Positions 23,155 through 34,814 of a DNA stretch of 64,000 nt are shown here, in pieces. Position 1 is the first letter of the stretch, and each line of letters starts with the position of its first letter. Below the pieces are notes generated by a model. It saw nothing but the letters and a program-made list of their open reading frames with translations. It made no database searches and was not told the origin of the DNA. The position numbers and the translations under genes are program-made. Source of the stretch: Heterobilharzia americana (taxonomy: Eukaryota; Platyhelminthes; Trematoda; Strigeidida; Schistosomatidae); the NCBI GenBank assembly GCA_944470555.2, contig OX104130.1:78063160-78127159 (forward strand), given 5' to 3'.

Positions 23155-23919
23155 ATGAAGATGATTACCAAGAAAGGTCAACAGATGATTAACTCAAGTG
23201 GTATTGTTTACTATGAAAAAAAAATAGGAGACATGAAAAGAGTAAAATTAGCTACAACTTTACGAATAATAATAGAGCTAATAGTGAAGGTAACAGATTA
23301 TAAGCTAAATACTAGTGGCGAGTGTTGTTGCACGGATAAGCCATCCAAAATGTCGAGGCGAAGAACAAGGTTGAAGTAATTTTGTATTCTGAAAACTTAA
23401 ACTTGACTTCACAGATGGTCTCTGCTATATGTGACAGATCAACTCGTAAACATGATAAACAACTTTACAGGCATCAATAATAAATAATTCGACGCCTAGT
23501 GTCAACCAGATATGGGAGTATAGAGCCATGTGCTGATCTTTTCAGCCTTTCACTTGGTGAAACCGGACAGTGTTCGCAGATTTGATGACAAAGTCACCTA
23601 GTGGTCACTCAATGTATCTGGCTCTTCAGGAACAAGCAACTGATAAAGGTAAGTGATGTTTTGTGACTATCTAAACACACATTTGATACATGCATCTGTG
23701 ATGTCTGACCAGGTTAAGAAAAACATCTGGATCTGTAGTGGTAATTACATTGGTTTTTCATGCCTAAACCATTAAGAAGAATGCCACGATTCTTTTTTGG
23801 GATCTGAATACTACGGAGACTATGTTACTATGGGTACAACTATTAAGTGTAGCATAAGAAGGCCAAATTAAACTGCTTGACTGAAGTATTTTCGAAGACT
23901 ATCTGAAATATACATAACC
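23155..23919. other. No recognised feature
   Basis: The 74-codon ORF at 23155-23379 shows no motif. No repeats were identified before the RTE insertion. Confidence 0.4.
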
Positions 23920-23934
23920 ATGCTCTTTCTGTGT
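23920..23934. repeat. Target-site duplication of R6 (left)
   Basis: ATGCTCTTTCTGTGT, identical to 25124-25138. Confidence 0.92.
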
Positions 23935-25123
23935 GCAGACCAAATTGCAACGCTTCGCATCATCATAGAACAGAGCATAGAATGTCAATCAGCTCTCTAC
24001 CTCAACTTCATCGACTTTGAGAAGGCCGAGAAGTAATTTGGAAACTGCTTCAATACTACGGAGCACCGCAAACCTTTATCCGCCTCATTCAACAACTATA
24101 TGAAGATGCCACATGCCAAGTAATCCACAATGGGAAGCTCAGTGATGCCTTTGAAGTGAAGACAGGAGTGAAACAAGGTTGCCTACTACCCCCCATGATA
24201 TTCCTTATTGTGGTGGACTGGATCATGCAGCAAACAGTAGGCAGCGAGAAGAGGGGGATACACTGGACTGCGGAAAACAGCCTAGAAGATCTGGATTTCG
24301 CCGATGACTTATGCCTGATGTCACATAAACTTGAATATCTGCAGGCAAAAACTAACAAGTTGATAGAAGAGGCAGCTAAGACGGGACACCATTCAAGTGA
24401 ATATAGAGAAGACAGAAGTGATGAAGATACCGCACCAGCACCATCGACAACAACAACAAACTCCAATCACCGTCAACGGGAGAAACTTGAAGGAAGTAAC
24501 CTCCTTCACTTATCTAGGAAGCACTGTTTCAACTACAGGCGGGACGGACGAGGACGTCAAAGTCAGAATCGGAAAAGCAAGACAGGCGTTCATTAGCCTG
24601 AAACCAGTGTGGAGATCTTCTGCACTCAGCATGCGGAACAAGATACGGATTTTCAACACCAACGTCAAGTCAGTGCTCTTGTATGGCTCAGAGACTTGGC
24701 GCGTCACGAAAGGGATTTCCAATAAACTACAGACATTCATCAACAACTGCTTACGCTCGCTGCTGAAGATCAGATGGCCAGAAAAAATAAGCAACAAGGA
24801 ACTCTGGGAACGAACCAACCAAGAACCTATCACGCAACAAATATGCAGGAAGAAGTGGAGATCGATTGGGCATACACTGAGAAGGCCGACTGAGGACATC
24901 ACGCGTCAGGCCAGTTGCTCGAGTGGAACCCCCATGGGAAGCGACGAGTTGGGCGTCTGAGGCGAGGGTGACATGGAGGAGGTCGTGCGAGGAAGAAATG
25001 AGAGCTTGTGAACTGTCGTGGAGCCAGGTTCAAAAGATCTCAGAGAACAGAGGTCACTGGAGGCGTGCTACTGATTCTCTATGTTCCACTAGGAACCCAA
25101 GGGAATAATAATATAATATAATA
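23935..25123 (+). mobile_element. RTE-like element, 5'-truncated, with perfect 15-bp target-site duplication (R6)
   Basis: Covers the RT palm to the C-terminus. Motifs: LYLNFIDFEKA (motif A; the usual FDSVDR part is deleted, followed directly by EVIWKLLQYYG), VKTGVKQGCLLPPM (motif B region), LEDLDFADDLCLMSH (motif C with FADD intact), then [64 protein letters not shown], and a RNPRE-stop end followed at once by AATAATATAATATAAT. At least two frameshifts (near 24385 and 24920) put these in three frames. The short TSD and the 5' truncation inside the palm are typical target-primed reverse transcription. It is one of the least decayed copies here. Confidence 0.92.
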
Positions 25124-25138
25124 ATGCTCTTTCTGTGT
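25124..25138. repeat. Target-site duplication of R6 (right)
   Basis: ATGCTCTTTCTGTGT, identical to 23920-23934; directly follows the AT-rich tail. Confidence 0.92.
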
Positions 25139-26930
25139 CATTCACAAGTACTAACTCCAGTTAGTTTAAAGTACGGATACGTGTTAGCTGAATTGAGGTA
25201 ATCGGTAAGAAGCTGTGCTTGACTAAGTTTTCATCACCAAAGCATATCTGCAAAATCTAGTTAAGCGTGTCCCCTCTGATATCAGAACCCATGTCAGCCG
25301 GTGTTGCAGCTGAGCTATTCAAGCCGCAACTAACTTCTTGTAGGACTTGATTAAATTCATTGGTTTGTTACTGGAGAGTAATCAGCTTCATCTTGTTGAG
25401 GGTTAAGAGCTGCATCAAATTATATTAATCACGAAACCTAGGTTCGAAGCTTCTTGCCTACTACCTCCATCCAACTGAAATGCATACTATTGCATCGCGA
25501 CAGAGTCTCACAGCTTTGTTATCATGTCATAGAATTCTGTTATCACCGAACACCAGGAGACATCAAGTTTGCTTCACGTCATTGGCCAATCCATGAAAGT
25601 ACAGATAATTACTTTATAATTCCATTCCGAAAACAGCGTATATGGTAACAGAACGCTGATAGTTTATGCAGTAGTCAGAAAATAAAACTGGAAAATGTAG
25701 TCAAGAAACTGAAAATTCAGAATACTTTTAGTGAAATGGTAGAATCACTAAGAAGATACGTACCATGGTTTACAATAGTGAAAGCAATTTCTGTTTTTAA
25801 GGGATAAATACTGCCACTTCATTCTGAGGATCTCGTATCCGAAAACCTTCGTTTTCAGACGCTAAAGTTGTTTAAAACGCCTACTACTATATTAATTCAT
25901 ATCAAAGTAGTTCCGTGGATTTTGGAAAAGATAAAAGTCCCACACATGTCCGTGAGATAATATCGCTTCATCCTGATGCGAAATCTACTTTTATCATTCT
26001 AATTCGCAAGCTTGAACAGTTTACAGAAATTACTCCAATGATTATCGTGGGTAATGCAAGAATCCTTGAATAAAGAAAAATGTAACCATGTTTCTGATGA
26101 AAAAATAGGTTAGAATGATTTGCAGCGGGACCAAGTAGAAATGAGAAAAATATTAAAAACAATTGAAGCGAATTCTGAAAATACTTGGATTGATGATTTT
26201 GAATAATGATTTTCTTATTGAGAACAGAAATTGTGAGATCATACATTTACGTGCATACAATGAATTGATGAAAATCCGTTCAAGAATTTAGTTAAATTTC
26301 CTTTCTGAACCTGATTTTAGCATTCCTTAGACCTGTACATATTAAACAAACCATAACTGCCGCAATGTCTGTTTGATTCATTACAATTTAGAAGAAATCC
26401 GATTTTCCGTGATACCACAGACATCAAATTATACAATATGATGGAGATGAAATCCCACCATTCGTATTTGGCTGCCGAAGTCAACATCATTCAATTTCAG
26501 AAACGTTAGTTTCTGCACTGAAAGGTCTCTGTAAAGCATTACTTAGGTACTCTGTCGCTGCATTACTGATGTCACTCTGAGATTGCAACACCTTATTATA
26601 TGTAGTTCATACTCTCTTTTAATTAATTCACTTACCTAACTAGAAAACTTGCTCAATTCCCACCTACACAGAGTAGACCATGGATAAACTGGATCTTGTC
26701 ATTGAAAGTGTCACTTGAGCAGATAACTCTAGGTCTATTTGCTAAATTTTGTTTATACTACAAAACATGTTTATGGTTTACAGTCCTACTGATTAATTTT
26801 GCCGAAATATTTCTCAAAAGAGTGATAATATCGTTATTTTCTGCCTTTGATGACAATAGCAATTGCTGAATTGAAGTCATATAATCGAATTGAAAGTTTG
26901 TGGGGATTTATTTATTTATTTCAACTTGGA
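25139..26930. other. Mostly unannotated; dispersed repeat copy C3
   Basis: A family C repeat piece at about 25230-25345 (AAGCATATCTGCAAAATC, GTCAGCCGGTGTTGCAGC). The short ORFs have no motif. Confidence 0.4.
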
Positions 26931-26934
26931 GTTC

Positions 26935-27130
26935 ATTACTGTAGAATATGAAGATTGTGGGTTTGGTCTCTCGAAAGGGGTCATGGGTGTGGACGGCTGA
27001 GGAGACCCTTACTATGATGAAGCAGCGGTCCAGTGCTCCCAGGTTTCCACTGTTTTTCGAACTCATGTCCCTTCATGATGATAGCCCACCTGAAATTATT
27101 AGAAAATCCTCACAAACTTCAAAATTGAAT
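26935..27130 (+). repeat. Family B SINE, 3' half with decayed hammerhead (B3)
   Basis: GGCTGAGGAGACCC, then GATGAAGCAGCGGTCCAGTG, and CAGGTTTCCACTG follow the family B ribozyme block. The CUGAGGA core is intact, but the second strand is GAAGC instead of GAAAC and stem II is not paired. No tRNA-like part is attached. Confidence 0.6.
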
Positions 27131-27149
27131 TAACCTAGTTCTTGTTGGT

Positions 27150-27640
27150 GACTAGCTTCGAATGACAGTTCCCGAAGTTCCAGTAAAACGTCCTGACCGG
27201 TTGGCTTAATCAACTCTGACATGGAGATAGTTAGTCACTGCTGTCATTTAAAACATGTCGTGTGGAATCGCGAACTGATTGAAGCAGTAAATGTGGACCA
27301 TAAGGTTTAGACCCAGTGGCTCAATGGTAACAAGGCATCCGGGGAACCTGAAAGTCCTGAGTTCAATCCCTGGCAGGTTTATGGATGAACATTGCTGAAG
27401 ATTGCTACACCATGACAAACCTGCAAATCAGTTCTTGAGAGTTTCCAAAGTTTCTCTAAATTGTGTCAGTCGATGCTGAATACTGACCTGAAATTTCACG
27501 AAACTTGCGCAATGAAATCCTCACATGGTTCTCATCCTTCAGTGTTAGAAATGTGTCATCCAGCTGGCAGTAGTGAACAGTTAGTATTTTTTGTTATAGT
27601 CCAACTGGTTGCTGCCAGGTTTCTGGTAGCACACCAGCCT
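27150..27640 (+). repeat. Family B SINE with tRNA-like head (B4)
   Basis: The tRNA-like part at 27306-27385 (CCCAGTGGCTCAATGGTAAC, then GAGTTCAATCCCTGG) is followed by a decayed ribozyme block (GCTGAAGATTGC, GACAAACCTGC). Upstream, CCCGAAGTTCCAGTAAAACG matches the sequence before B2 at 16732-16752. Confidence 0.6.
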
Positions 27641-29078
27641 GATTTTCTCAGTTGAAACGGTCTCTCCTAGTTTTATGCTAGGGGCTTTTGTATCGGACAT
27701 ATTAAAAAAATTCAAAATGCTTGGAACTCGTTCATTAGGCCTGTGAACTATTCAGATTCCAGTCGGTAGAATTAAACTTTAGTGAAGGGAAACCTTTCAG
27801 AACAACTGATAAGGTGATAGATGTTTTATCCTAAGTCTTTTTTTTATGTCTGTCTGTTAGGTCGTTTGCACTGAATAAACGTTTGTTGATTTATGACGAA
27901 GATTACGTTGCATGCTGGAAGTGAATTTTAGGGAATTGGGTAATATGGTGGAAATAGTTGAATATATCTTCCGAGGAAATATAACTTAGAAGGATGGCTT
28001 ACTGAGGACTGGGTAACATACACGTACATGTCTTGGCAAGACACAGATTCTTGTTACATACTACCAATATATGAAGAAAAGACAATTGTAGTTGAAAATG
28101 AATAGATCAGAAAAATCTAATCTAACAGAACGAAATGTGTCACTGAATATCATAGTCAACGCACTTGCTTGGAAGTAGCATTTGGTACAATCTGAAATTG
28201 CTTACTTGATTAAGCTATTGTTCACTTCGCTGATCAGATAACTGGAGTGCACACAAAAGACTTTGGAAACACTTAGTCATCTATAAATATTTCTAATGAA
28301 TCTTAATGAGATCATGAGGGTAAATGATATAGTCTCATATAAATGAGTTGCAATGCAGACGAAATTATAGTTTTAACAATGAAAAACCTTTTGAAAAACA
28401 AGATATATTTTTTATCATGTAAAATAAATTAATTGTAGATAAAGTGACACTTTTCCCGATAAATATGTTGTCCTAAGTATTCTTGATTCTGATTGGTCAG
28501 TACATACTTGAATGTGACTGGGAGTCACTAAAGCTTACTTCCACCTACGAAGCTTTCGTAATCAATGAGTGATCCGTTTGTGAAGAGGAACATATCTTGC
28601 CAGTTGACACAGCAGACTTGGCATATTGTTCTCAGCTGTCATATCAGCAGTAAATACTTATTTTGCATTAATTATTCGTGCTATTTATTTACCTGTAAGC
28701 TAAATTCATCTGGCTTCTTTAGTCAGAGAAAATTTGTCTTCTGAAATGTTATGTGAAGCTGAGGTTTTAGAATATTTTATCATCATTATACAGATGGGTG
28801 TCTAACTTCTTATAGTTTTTTTTACTTTTCAAGGTTTACATTAACATACGTATGTGTATGTGCCGTTTTTTGATTACAGCTGCACTCAGAGTCTGTTGAC
28901 TGGACGGGTCCGAAAATATTTCTTGAATTGAAAGTGATGTATGTTTCTAAGATGTTTAATAACGAATGACAGACGAATACTCATCCTGACTTCGTAGTAA
29001 AATAATTCCAAGTTTACTACAAAGGTACTAATTTAAAGACTTCATTCAACATATTTTGTTTTGTTACTTGAATTATCG
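27641..29078. other. AT-rich stretch, nothing recognised
   Basis: No ORF above 64 codons and no RNA or repeat recognised. Confidence 0.4.
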
Positions 29079-29079
29079 C

Positions 29080-29290
29080 TTCTTTGATTTGACCGAATAG
29101 GTCAATCTGCATTGGCATACGAGCTACTGTATGGATGTCTCGATAGTGCCTGTTTCAATTTTATCTAAGTGACAGATAGTGAATTGCAGTGGAACCCAGG
29201 AAGCATGTTTCTTCCTGTATGTTACTCGTCAGCTGAACGTTCACAGTTGCCTTGGTGGAAAACTTTCTGGCGTTTGAAATGGTCGAACCT
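29080..29290 (-). repeat. Smalpha-like SINE with decayed hammerhead (A6)
   Basis: The minus strand has CTGACGAG and GAAACATGC, with CTGGGTTCCACTGC after the cleavage site, but stem II no longer pairs (TAACATACAGGAA). The head segment (complement of TTTGATTTGACCGAATAGGTC) lies at 29095. Probably inactive. Confidence 0.75.
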
Positions 29291-29724
29291 AGGTACGAAT
29301 CTTCGTGAAAACTAAACCATCCACTGGCAGGCAGATACATTTATTCAATATAGTTTGTAAAAATCTAGACACTTGGTCTGCAAAAAGAATTTACCCAAAT
29401 TATTCAATGAATCTACTTGTTAAATGATTAAAACCGGCCGAAAATTATCACTGCATAGAATTATTTCCCAAGATGTAATTAGAAGTACCTGTTGCCATAG
29501 ATTGACGGTTTTACTAAAATGCTTTCCGTCTTTGGAGAGACTAAACAATGAGCTGGATTCAAAATTATGAGCGGAACAGGCTGGCTGGATTCAGGAAGTA
29601 CAAAGAATATGCGTATCAAATTGCAACGCTACAATACGCATCATCAGAGAACCGAGCACAGAGAGGCAGTCAACTGGATCTTTACCTCAACTTCATCGAC
29701 TTTGAAAAAGCCTTCGACAGCATC

Positions 29725-29736
29725 AGCCGAGAAGTA
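29725..29736. repeat. Target-site duplication of nested PLE fold-back (left)
   Basis: AGCCGAGAAGTA, identical to 29945-29956. The sequence is RTE coding DNA (SREV), so the duplication is unambiguous. Confidence 0.92.
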
Positions 29737-29944
29737 TAAGTGTAAAACTTAGGCACCATGGTCGAGTGTAATTCCATTTTAGTCTGTTTATTAGAAATAT
29801 CACACAATGAGACAGAAGCATTTACTGGATAACGTTTCGGACATAATTTATTGTCCATATTCATATCAGGTCCGAAACGTTATCCAGTAAATGCTACTGT
29901 TTTACTGTGTGGTATTTCTAATAACCAAACCAAAATGGAATCAT
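29737..29944. mobile_element. Penelope-like terminal-repeat fold-back inserted in an RTE
   Basis: Two partial terminal repeats in opposite orientation with no coding part: 29737-29867 in one direction (TAAGTGTAAAACTTAGGCAC, ending GGACATAATTTATTGTCC) and 29868-29944 in the other (GGTCCGAAACGTTATCCAGT, ending CCAAAATGGAATC). Together they form a hairpin about 75 bp long with a one-sided extension. PLEs are known to leave inverted terminal repeat structures. Here it is reduced to repeats only. Confidence 0.85.
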
Positions 29945-29956
29945 AGCCGAGAAGTA
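29945..29956. repeat. Target-site duplication of nested PLE fold-back (right)
   Basis: AGCCGAGAAGTA, identical to 29725-29736. Confidence 0.92.
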
Positions 29957-31100
29957 ATTTGGCAGGCAGCTGCTTCAACACTGTGGAGTACCTCAAACCT
30001 TTATCAACCTGATTCAACAGCTATATGACGACGCCACATGCCAAGTGATCCACAATGGAAAGCTCAGTGACGCCTTTGAAGTGAAGTGAAGACAAGAGAA
30101 AGACAAGGCTATCAACTATCACCGATTATCTTCCTGCTTGTAGTTGACTGGACAGCATCATGCAATAAACCGTGAGGAGCAAGAAGATGTGCATACGCTT
30201 ACTGGCCGGTGAAAAGACACTAGAAGATTTAGATTCCTCCCACGATGATGATTTACGTCCAATATCTTGAGGCAAAAACTCGAAGATCTACAGGCAAAAA
30301 CGAACACGTTGACAGAATAGGCAGCGAAGACAGGACATCAAGTGAATGTAGAGTATACAGAGGAGATGAAGATGCCCAAACAACAACAGCATGAACAACA
30401 AGCATCAATCACCATCAACGGAAGAAACCTGAAGGAAGTAGTCTTTTTCACCAAACTACCTAGGCAGCATCATTTCAACTAGAGGTGGCACAGACGAGGA
30501 TGTCAAAACTAGGATCGGAAAAGCAAGACAGGCTTTCATTAATCAGAAGTCAGTGTAAAGATCTACTGCACTGCACTGAACTCAGCATAAAGCCTGAGCA
30601 ACATCCGGATCTTCAGCACTGATGTCAGTGAAGTCAGTGCTTCTATATGGTTCAGAAACATGGGGCGTTACGAAAAGTATTTCCAACAAACTACAGACAT
30701 TCATCAGCAGCTGTCACTTGCGCTCACTCGATACTGAAGACAAGATGGCCAGAGTAATAAGAATAAGCATCAAGGAACTCTGAGAATGAACCAACGAAGC
30801 AAGAACACATCGCCCAACAAATATGCAGAAAAGTGTAGATTGATGGGGATTTACTCAGAAAACCATTCAGAGACATCACGCATCTGGACCTTGAGTGGAA
30901 CGCAAGGGAGAAGCGACTAGTTAGGCGTCCGAGGCGAGGGTGATATGGAGGAGATCATGTGAGGAAGAAATGAAAGATTGTAGGAAGTCATGGAGCCGTG
31001 TTGAAAAACTGCAGAGGACAGAGTGGAACGGAGACGTACTACTCAATCCCTATGTTCCACTAGGAACACAAGGGACAAATAATAATAAAAATATTAATAG

Positions 31101-32435
31101 TACAGTGAAAATAAATGTTTCTTGTTTATTTGAGAAGATCCATGAAACTTTATGGTATTCATTGCCTTTCGTTATGGTGTGAGATAATAACTCCTAGGTC
31201 CCTGGAAGTTATTTGGAATTTCAGGAGAAGCTTTTAGAACTAATTATGGCGTATGGAACATTCAAAAACAACACTTGATCACATATGTGGGTCTCAGACT
31301 GGTCAATGGGCTTCTTAGAAAAGTATGGAACATATCCAGTCTGGTAAAAGCTAGAAAAAACCATTACTTTTTGCACATGTCCAACTTGACAATGAACCTT
31401 CCATCAGTTTTGCCGAACTGTTGTGTTTTCGAGAGGCCATGAGGCCGTCTAAGGTGAAGCTTAAGGTTATTGTAAAAAATTTCACTTTTCTCGTTATTCT
31501 CATTATTTAATGCATTATTACACAGTTCTTTTCGACTTTTTACTCCACTTTAAACACTACTTTTATGAAGCAGCTGTACAGTTTTGTCCAAGAATAGAAT
31601 ATCGTTTGTGTTTGTTCCACGTAACTATGGTTTCACAGCTTTAGAAAATGATACCGTTTAAGAGAAAAGTTTCTTCCAGTTAACTGTTTCTTTTCTTCAC
31701 GATTTAATGGGTATTTTTCACTGTCTAGGTGTATGGGGTTTTTGATAACAAATTTACCGTCAGCCAACTAAATCTTCACTCATTCTTGTTCAGAAGTCTT
31801 GTCTCATTTTGTTTTCAAGCTTTCATTAACAGAAAATGCAAAGATAAATAATCTTTATACGTACTGCTACATCCAACTGATGAGTCCTGAATTCCACTGA
31901 TATTCACTGTCTATCATTAAAATCTTTATACATCTTTTTTTTCAAATTCTGTATCCCCCAGAAGTAACAGGAAGATCAGATAAGATGACCAAGCAAGACG
32001 TTACACCACTTCCAATATTCATATTGATTTCAAGCTTTAGCAAGAAATGATTTACTGATATTTTAATCTCATCGATGATAGAAAGCATAATTTCTTTCAT
32101 TCCCTTTCGAATTCTTCACTGAATGTAGATAAAATGTTACGTGTGGAAATATTACATTGTTCATACAATTTTTACTGAAACTGATTTATTCATTATGTGT
32201 TCTGAAGCATTCTTTTTATGCCAAGTAAAGGCTTTAAGACTAGACTAAGAAATTTTCTCCTGTTAGGCAGCTGGTTCAATTAGCCCTCTTGAATGGCATT
32301 ATAGATGTTAGTGTCACGAATCTCTAAGAATCAAAACATGAGCTAGATTATTTTAAGTTAGACTGTGTTGTAAATATCGAGGGATAATCACTCACTATCG
32401 ATTTAATGACTAATTACAAAGTATATTTGTTATTT
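31101..32435. other. Mostly unannotated; one deleted hammerhead remnant
   Basis: At 31865-31920 a Smalpha-like piece (CTACATCCAACTGATGAGTCC, TGAATTCCACTG, ATCATTA) has lost stem II, GAAA and stem III between two TCC triplets. The rest shows no supported feature. Confidence 0.5.
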
Positions 32436-32439
32436 GTCT

Positions 32440-32705
32440 GAGGGAATCAGCAGGAAGCCCTGGACCTAGGTTTCTTTCTTGTTGGCACTCATCGACAAGG
32501 CATATCTGCAACCTCGACGGAAATTTTGTCCCACTTGAGGTTCTCACCCACAGCCCAAATGCCTCAGTCATAACACCGCTGACTGCAACGCTGGGTGACG
32601 CAGGTCCGAATCTCAGGTGATACATCTATTCTGTCGAGGTTGCATTTATACCTTGCTGATGAGTATCAACAGTCACTGAACCTAAATCCAGGGCTGGATT
32701 TTAAA
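32440..32705 (+). repeat. Dispersed repeat family C, longest copy (C4)
   Basis: Contains CATCGACAAGGCATATCTGC and a B-box-like GGTCCGAATCTC preceded by GCCTCAGTCATAACACC. Matching pieces are near 11000, 14700 (minus), 25230 and 34815. The A/B-box-like parts suggest it is also tRNA-derived, with weak support. Confidence 0.55.
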
Positions 32706-33590
32706 AGCCTAACCGCCTAAAAATTGCTTTTTCACTGACTAGACGTTTCATAAATATACCGTTTTCATCTGAGAGGTTTTTGTGACCTCCAAATACTATG
32801 AGTATTTCGACATCTATTATCTGGAATGATTCATAATTTTTTGGTATCAGAGATAGTAAGTGGGTGTTGTTCGCGAACTCAGCATATTGACCATCTCATA
32901 TACTCAACTATTTGCAAATATTTCCCATTTTATCTCTCTAAAAGAAAGCATTTGGCTACCTATGATTTCTTCATCAGTCAGTTACCATAAAATAACTTTC
33001 TTTCAGAATTATTATTCAAAATTTGTTTCTAGAATGTGTGACCGGTCAGTTCTTCCCAAACGATTGAAACAATAATGTCATTTACGAAAGTTGATTGTCT
33101 GCGTCAAACTATATACTAACTTCGTTTTTTGATAGGCTGCTACAGCGTCAAAAATGATTATTAGAATCTTCCTAAGAAACCCTAAATACTTGAAGCTTTC
33201 TACGACCAATCATGTTTTACCGAAGTATCAAGAAAAAGCACATGAACTAACTTGTCAACATCAGCTTGTTTGAAACGACGAAAATCAGCAGAAAATTTTG
33301 AATCTAGAAAAGCCTGAAATATTCACTTTTATTGTTAATCCATATAAACTGTTGTATTATCTATATTATTGACGTTGCAACACACTTTTTTTATCGTACT
33401 GCCTTTTCCATCCAATGCGAAACTGAGAGGTCAACATTGAGTCGGGATCTGAGAACTATTCTACAACTGCCCACACTGACAGGCACACACATCACACATC
33501 CATATCAAGTCACTACAAGAGTAGAACAAGTGACTAATGAGGTAATGAAAAGTATCACTTGGTATTTTTCCGTGTCAGAACAAAAAATTG
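32706..33590. other. AT-rich stretch, nothing recognised
   Basis: ORFs at 32860-33075 and 33332-33601 have no recognisable motif. Confidence 0.4.
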
Positions 33591-33594
33591 ACGT

Positions 33595-33712
33595 TGTTTG
33601 ATTCTGTGGTAAATTTGCCGTTTCAAAAGAAGACTGTAGGCAAGGAACATGATTACCGTCTACCAAATGCCTAAGATGAAACTATGGCTTGACATTCGTC
33701 CTACTTTTACTA
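33595..33712 (-). pseudogene. Fragment of a PLE-type endonuclease region
   Basis: On the minus strand the frame with FHLRHLVDG-NH and LQSSFETAN matches the later endonuclease part of the fragment at 40501-40560 (RLDRLVTCNRVSSPQSSF). The DNA also aligns (GAAGACTGT, GAACATGATTAC). Only about 100 bp remain. Confidence 0.5.
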
Positions 33713-33713
33713 C

Positions 33714-34502
33714 ATGTGAAAAAAGTAGAATGTGAGGTGATAGCTCCATGATTATTTTAGTATGATTATGTGGAATAAATTATACCTGGAACGTCACCAA
33801 GTGGATAATACTCTATCACTGTGCAACGTATAACAACTAAACAAGTAAGTACTCGTTCAACTGGTGACTTATTTGTGTTATATGCTAATAAACCGATAAC
33901 GTCTGTGATTTTTATGCACACCTAATAATGACTTGTTCATCTGTCACGTTGATAGACAGCGCTCGCTGTCTAGATTGAGAGGATGTAAGCACCAGACAAC
34001 CATTTCGCTGGTTTGACAACAAGGTCATCAGTTGGGGGGTTGGGTGGGGTGTGTGTGCCTAGATTAATCTAGTTAAGACTGCCGAATATTTTTCTTCATC
34101 TGTCTCATCCCATTTCTCTCAGCATTAGTCCTTCTTTAGGTGGTAATCATTAGGAGTATGGAAACAGGAATCGACAGTTTTTAACTGAAGAACATAAATC
34201 ATCGCTATGTATACACGATTAGAGTAATTTATCAATGTGGTAAAATATTGTAACAGCAGCAAAATGTTGTTCCGCTCTTGAAACAGACCACCCATTAAAC
34301 AGGGTAAACTGGTAAATAATCTTTATATTCACCGGACCAAGAAAGAATTGTATAAATCAACCCAAATTTATTTAGTATGATTATCTTATACAGACGTTGA
34401 ATGATTTTACTTATTGTATTATTGTCAGTGAAATGACTATGTGTTTCTACATTTTATGTTACATAAATTCCAGCTTATTTTAGTGAATATATTGTTTATT
34501 CA
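33714..34502 (+). repeat. 0.79-kb PLE-like 3' tail, copy 1
   Basis: About 95% identical by eye to 43184-43973. The first 130 bp are terminal-repeat-like (GGAATAAATTATACCTGGAACGTCACC). They are followed by non-coding DNA with a hairpin (33953-33972), a G-rich tract (34033-34055) and AT-rich sequence. At 43184 the same block follows endonuclease-coding sequence directly, so it is best read as the 3' end of that PLE type. Confidence 0.8.
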
Positions 34503-34616
34503 TTTGCCAATACTTGACAAAACGGAATCAATTTTTGTTCCTGGGCAGACACTTGATTAAACTTTTTGGCGTTATCGGAAGAAATCTACCGTCTTTTATA
34601 ATTTTTAAAACATAGT

Positions 34617-34814
34617 GATTCCCTTGAAATAAATTAAAAATAATTACTCAATTCAATGTTCGTAAGAATTGTGGTTTTCATCATTAATACTGAGTAATAT
34701 AATCACTTCTTCTCATAATCTGAAGTGATTATATTACTCAGTATTAATGATGAAAACCACAATTCTTACGAACATTGAATTGAGTAATTATTTTTAATTT
34801 ATTTCAAGGGAATC
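34617..34814. repeat. Perfect 93-bp inverted repeat (palindrome, 12-nt spacer)
   Basis: Positions 34617-34709 are exactly the reverse complement of 34722-34814, with spacer 34710-34721. No mismatch was found on base-by-base comparison. It is AT-rich and non-coding. The right arm runs into a family C repeat (C5). Confidence 0.95.

Larger units (their letters stand above)
29540..31100 (+). mobile_element. RTE-like element, 5'-truncated, carrying a nested PLE insertion (R7)
   Basis: Starts in the RT (RLAGFRKYKEYAYQIATLQY) and has FIDFEKAFDSISREV (motif A) up to 29736. There it is split by a 208-bp PLE fold-back. The reading resumes at 29945 (SREVIW..., then IHNGKLSDAFEV). Further on, the FADD region is broken (SSHDDDL-like) and the C-terminus is frame-shifted. 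It ends at AGGAACACAAGGGACAAAT plus an AATAATAAAAAT tail. It was an active insertion once; the nested element came later. Confidence 0.88.
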
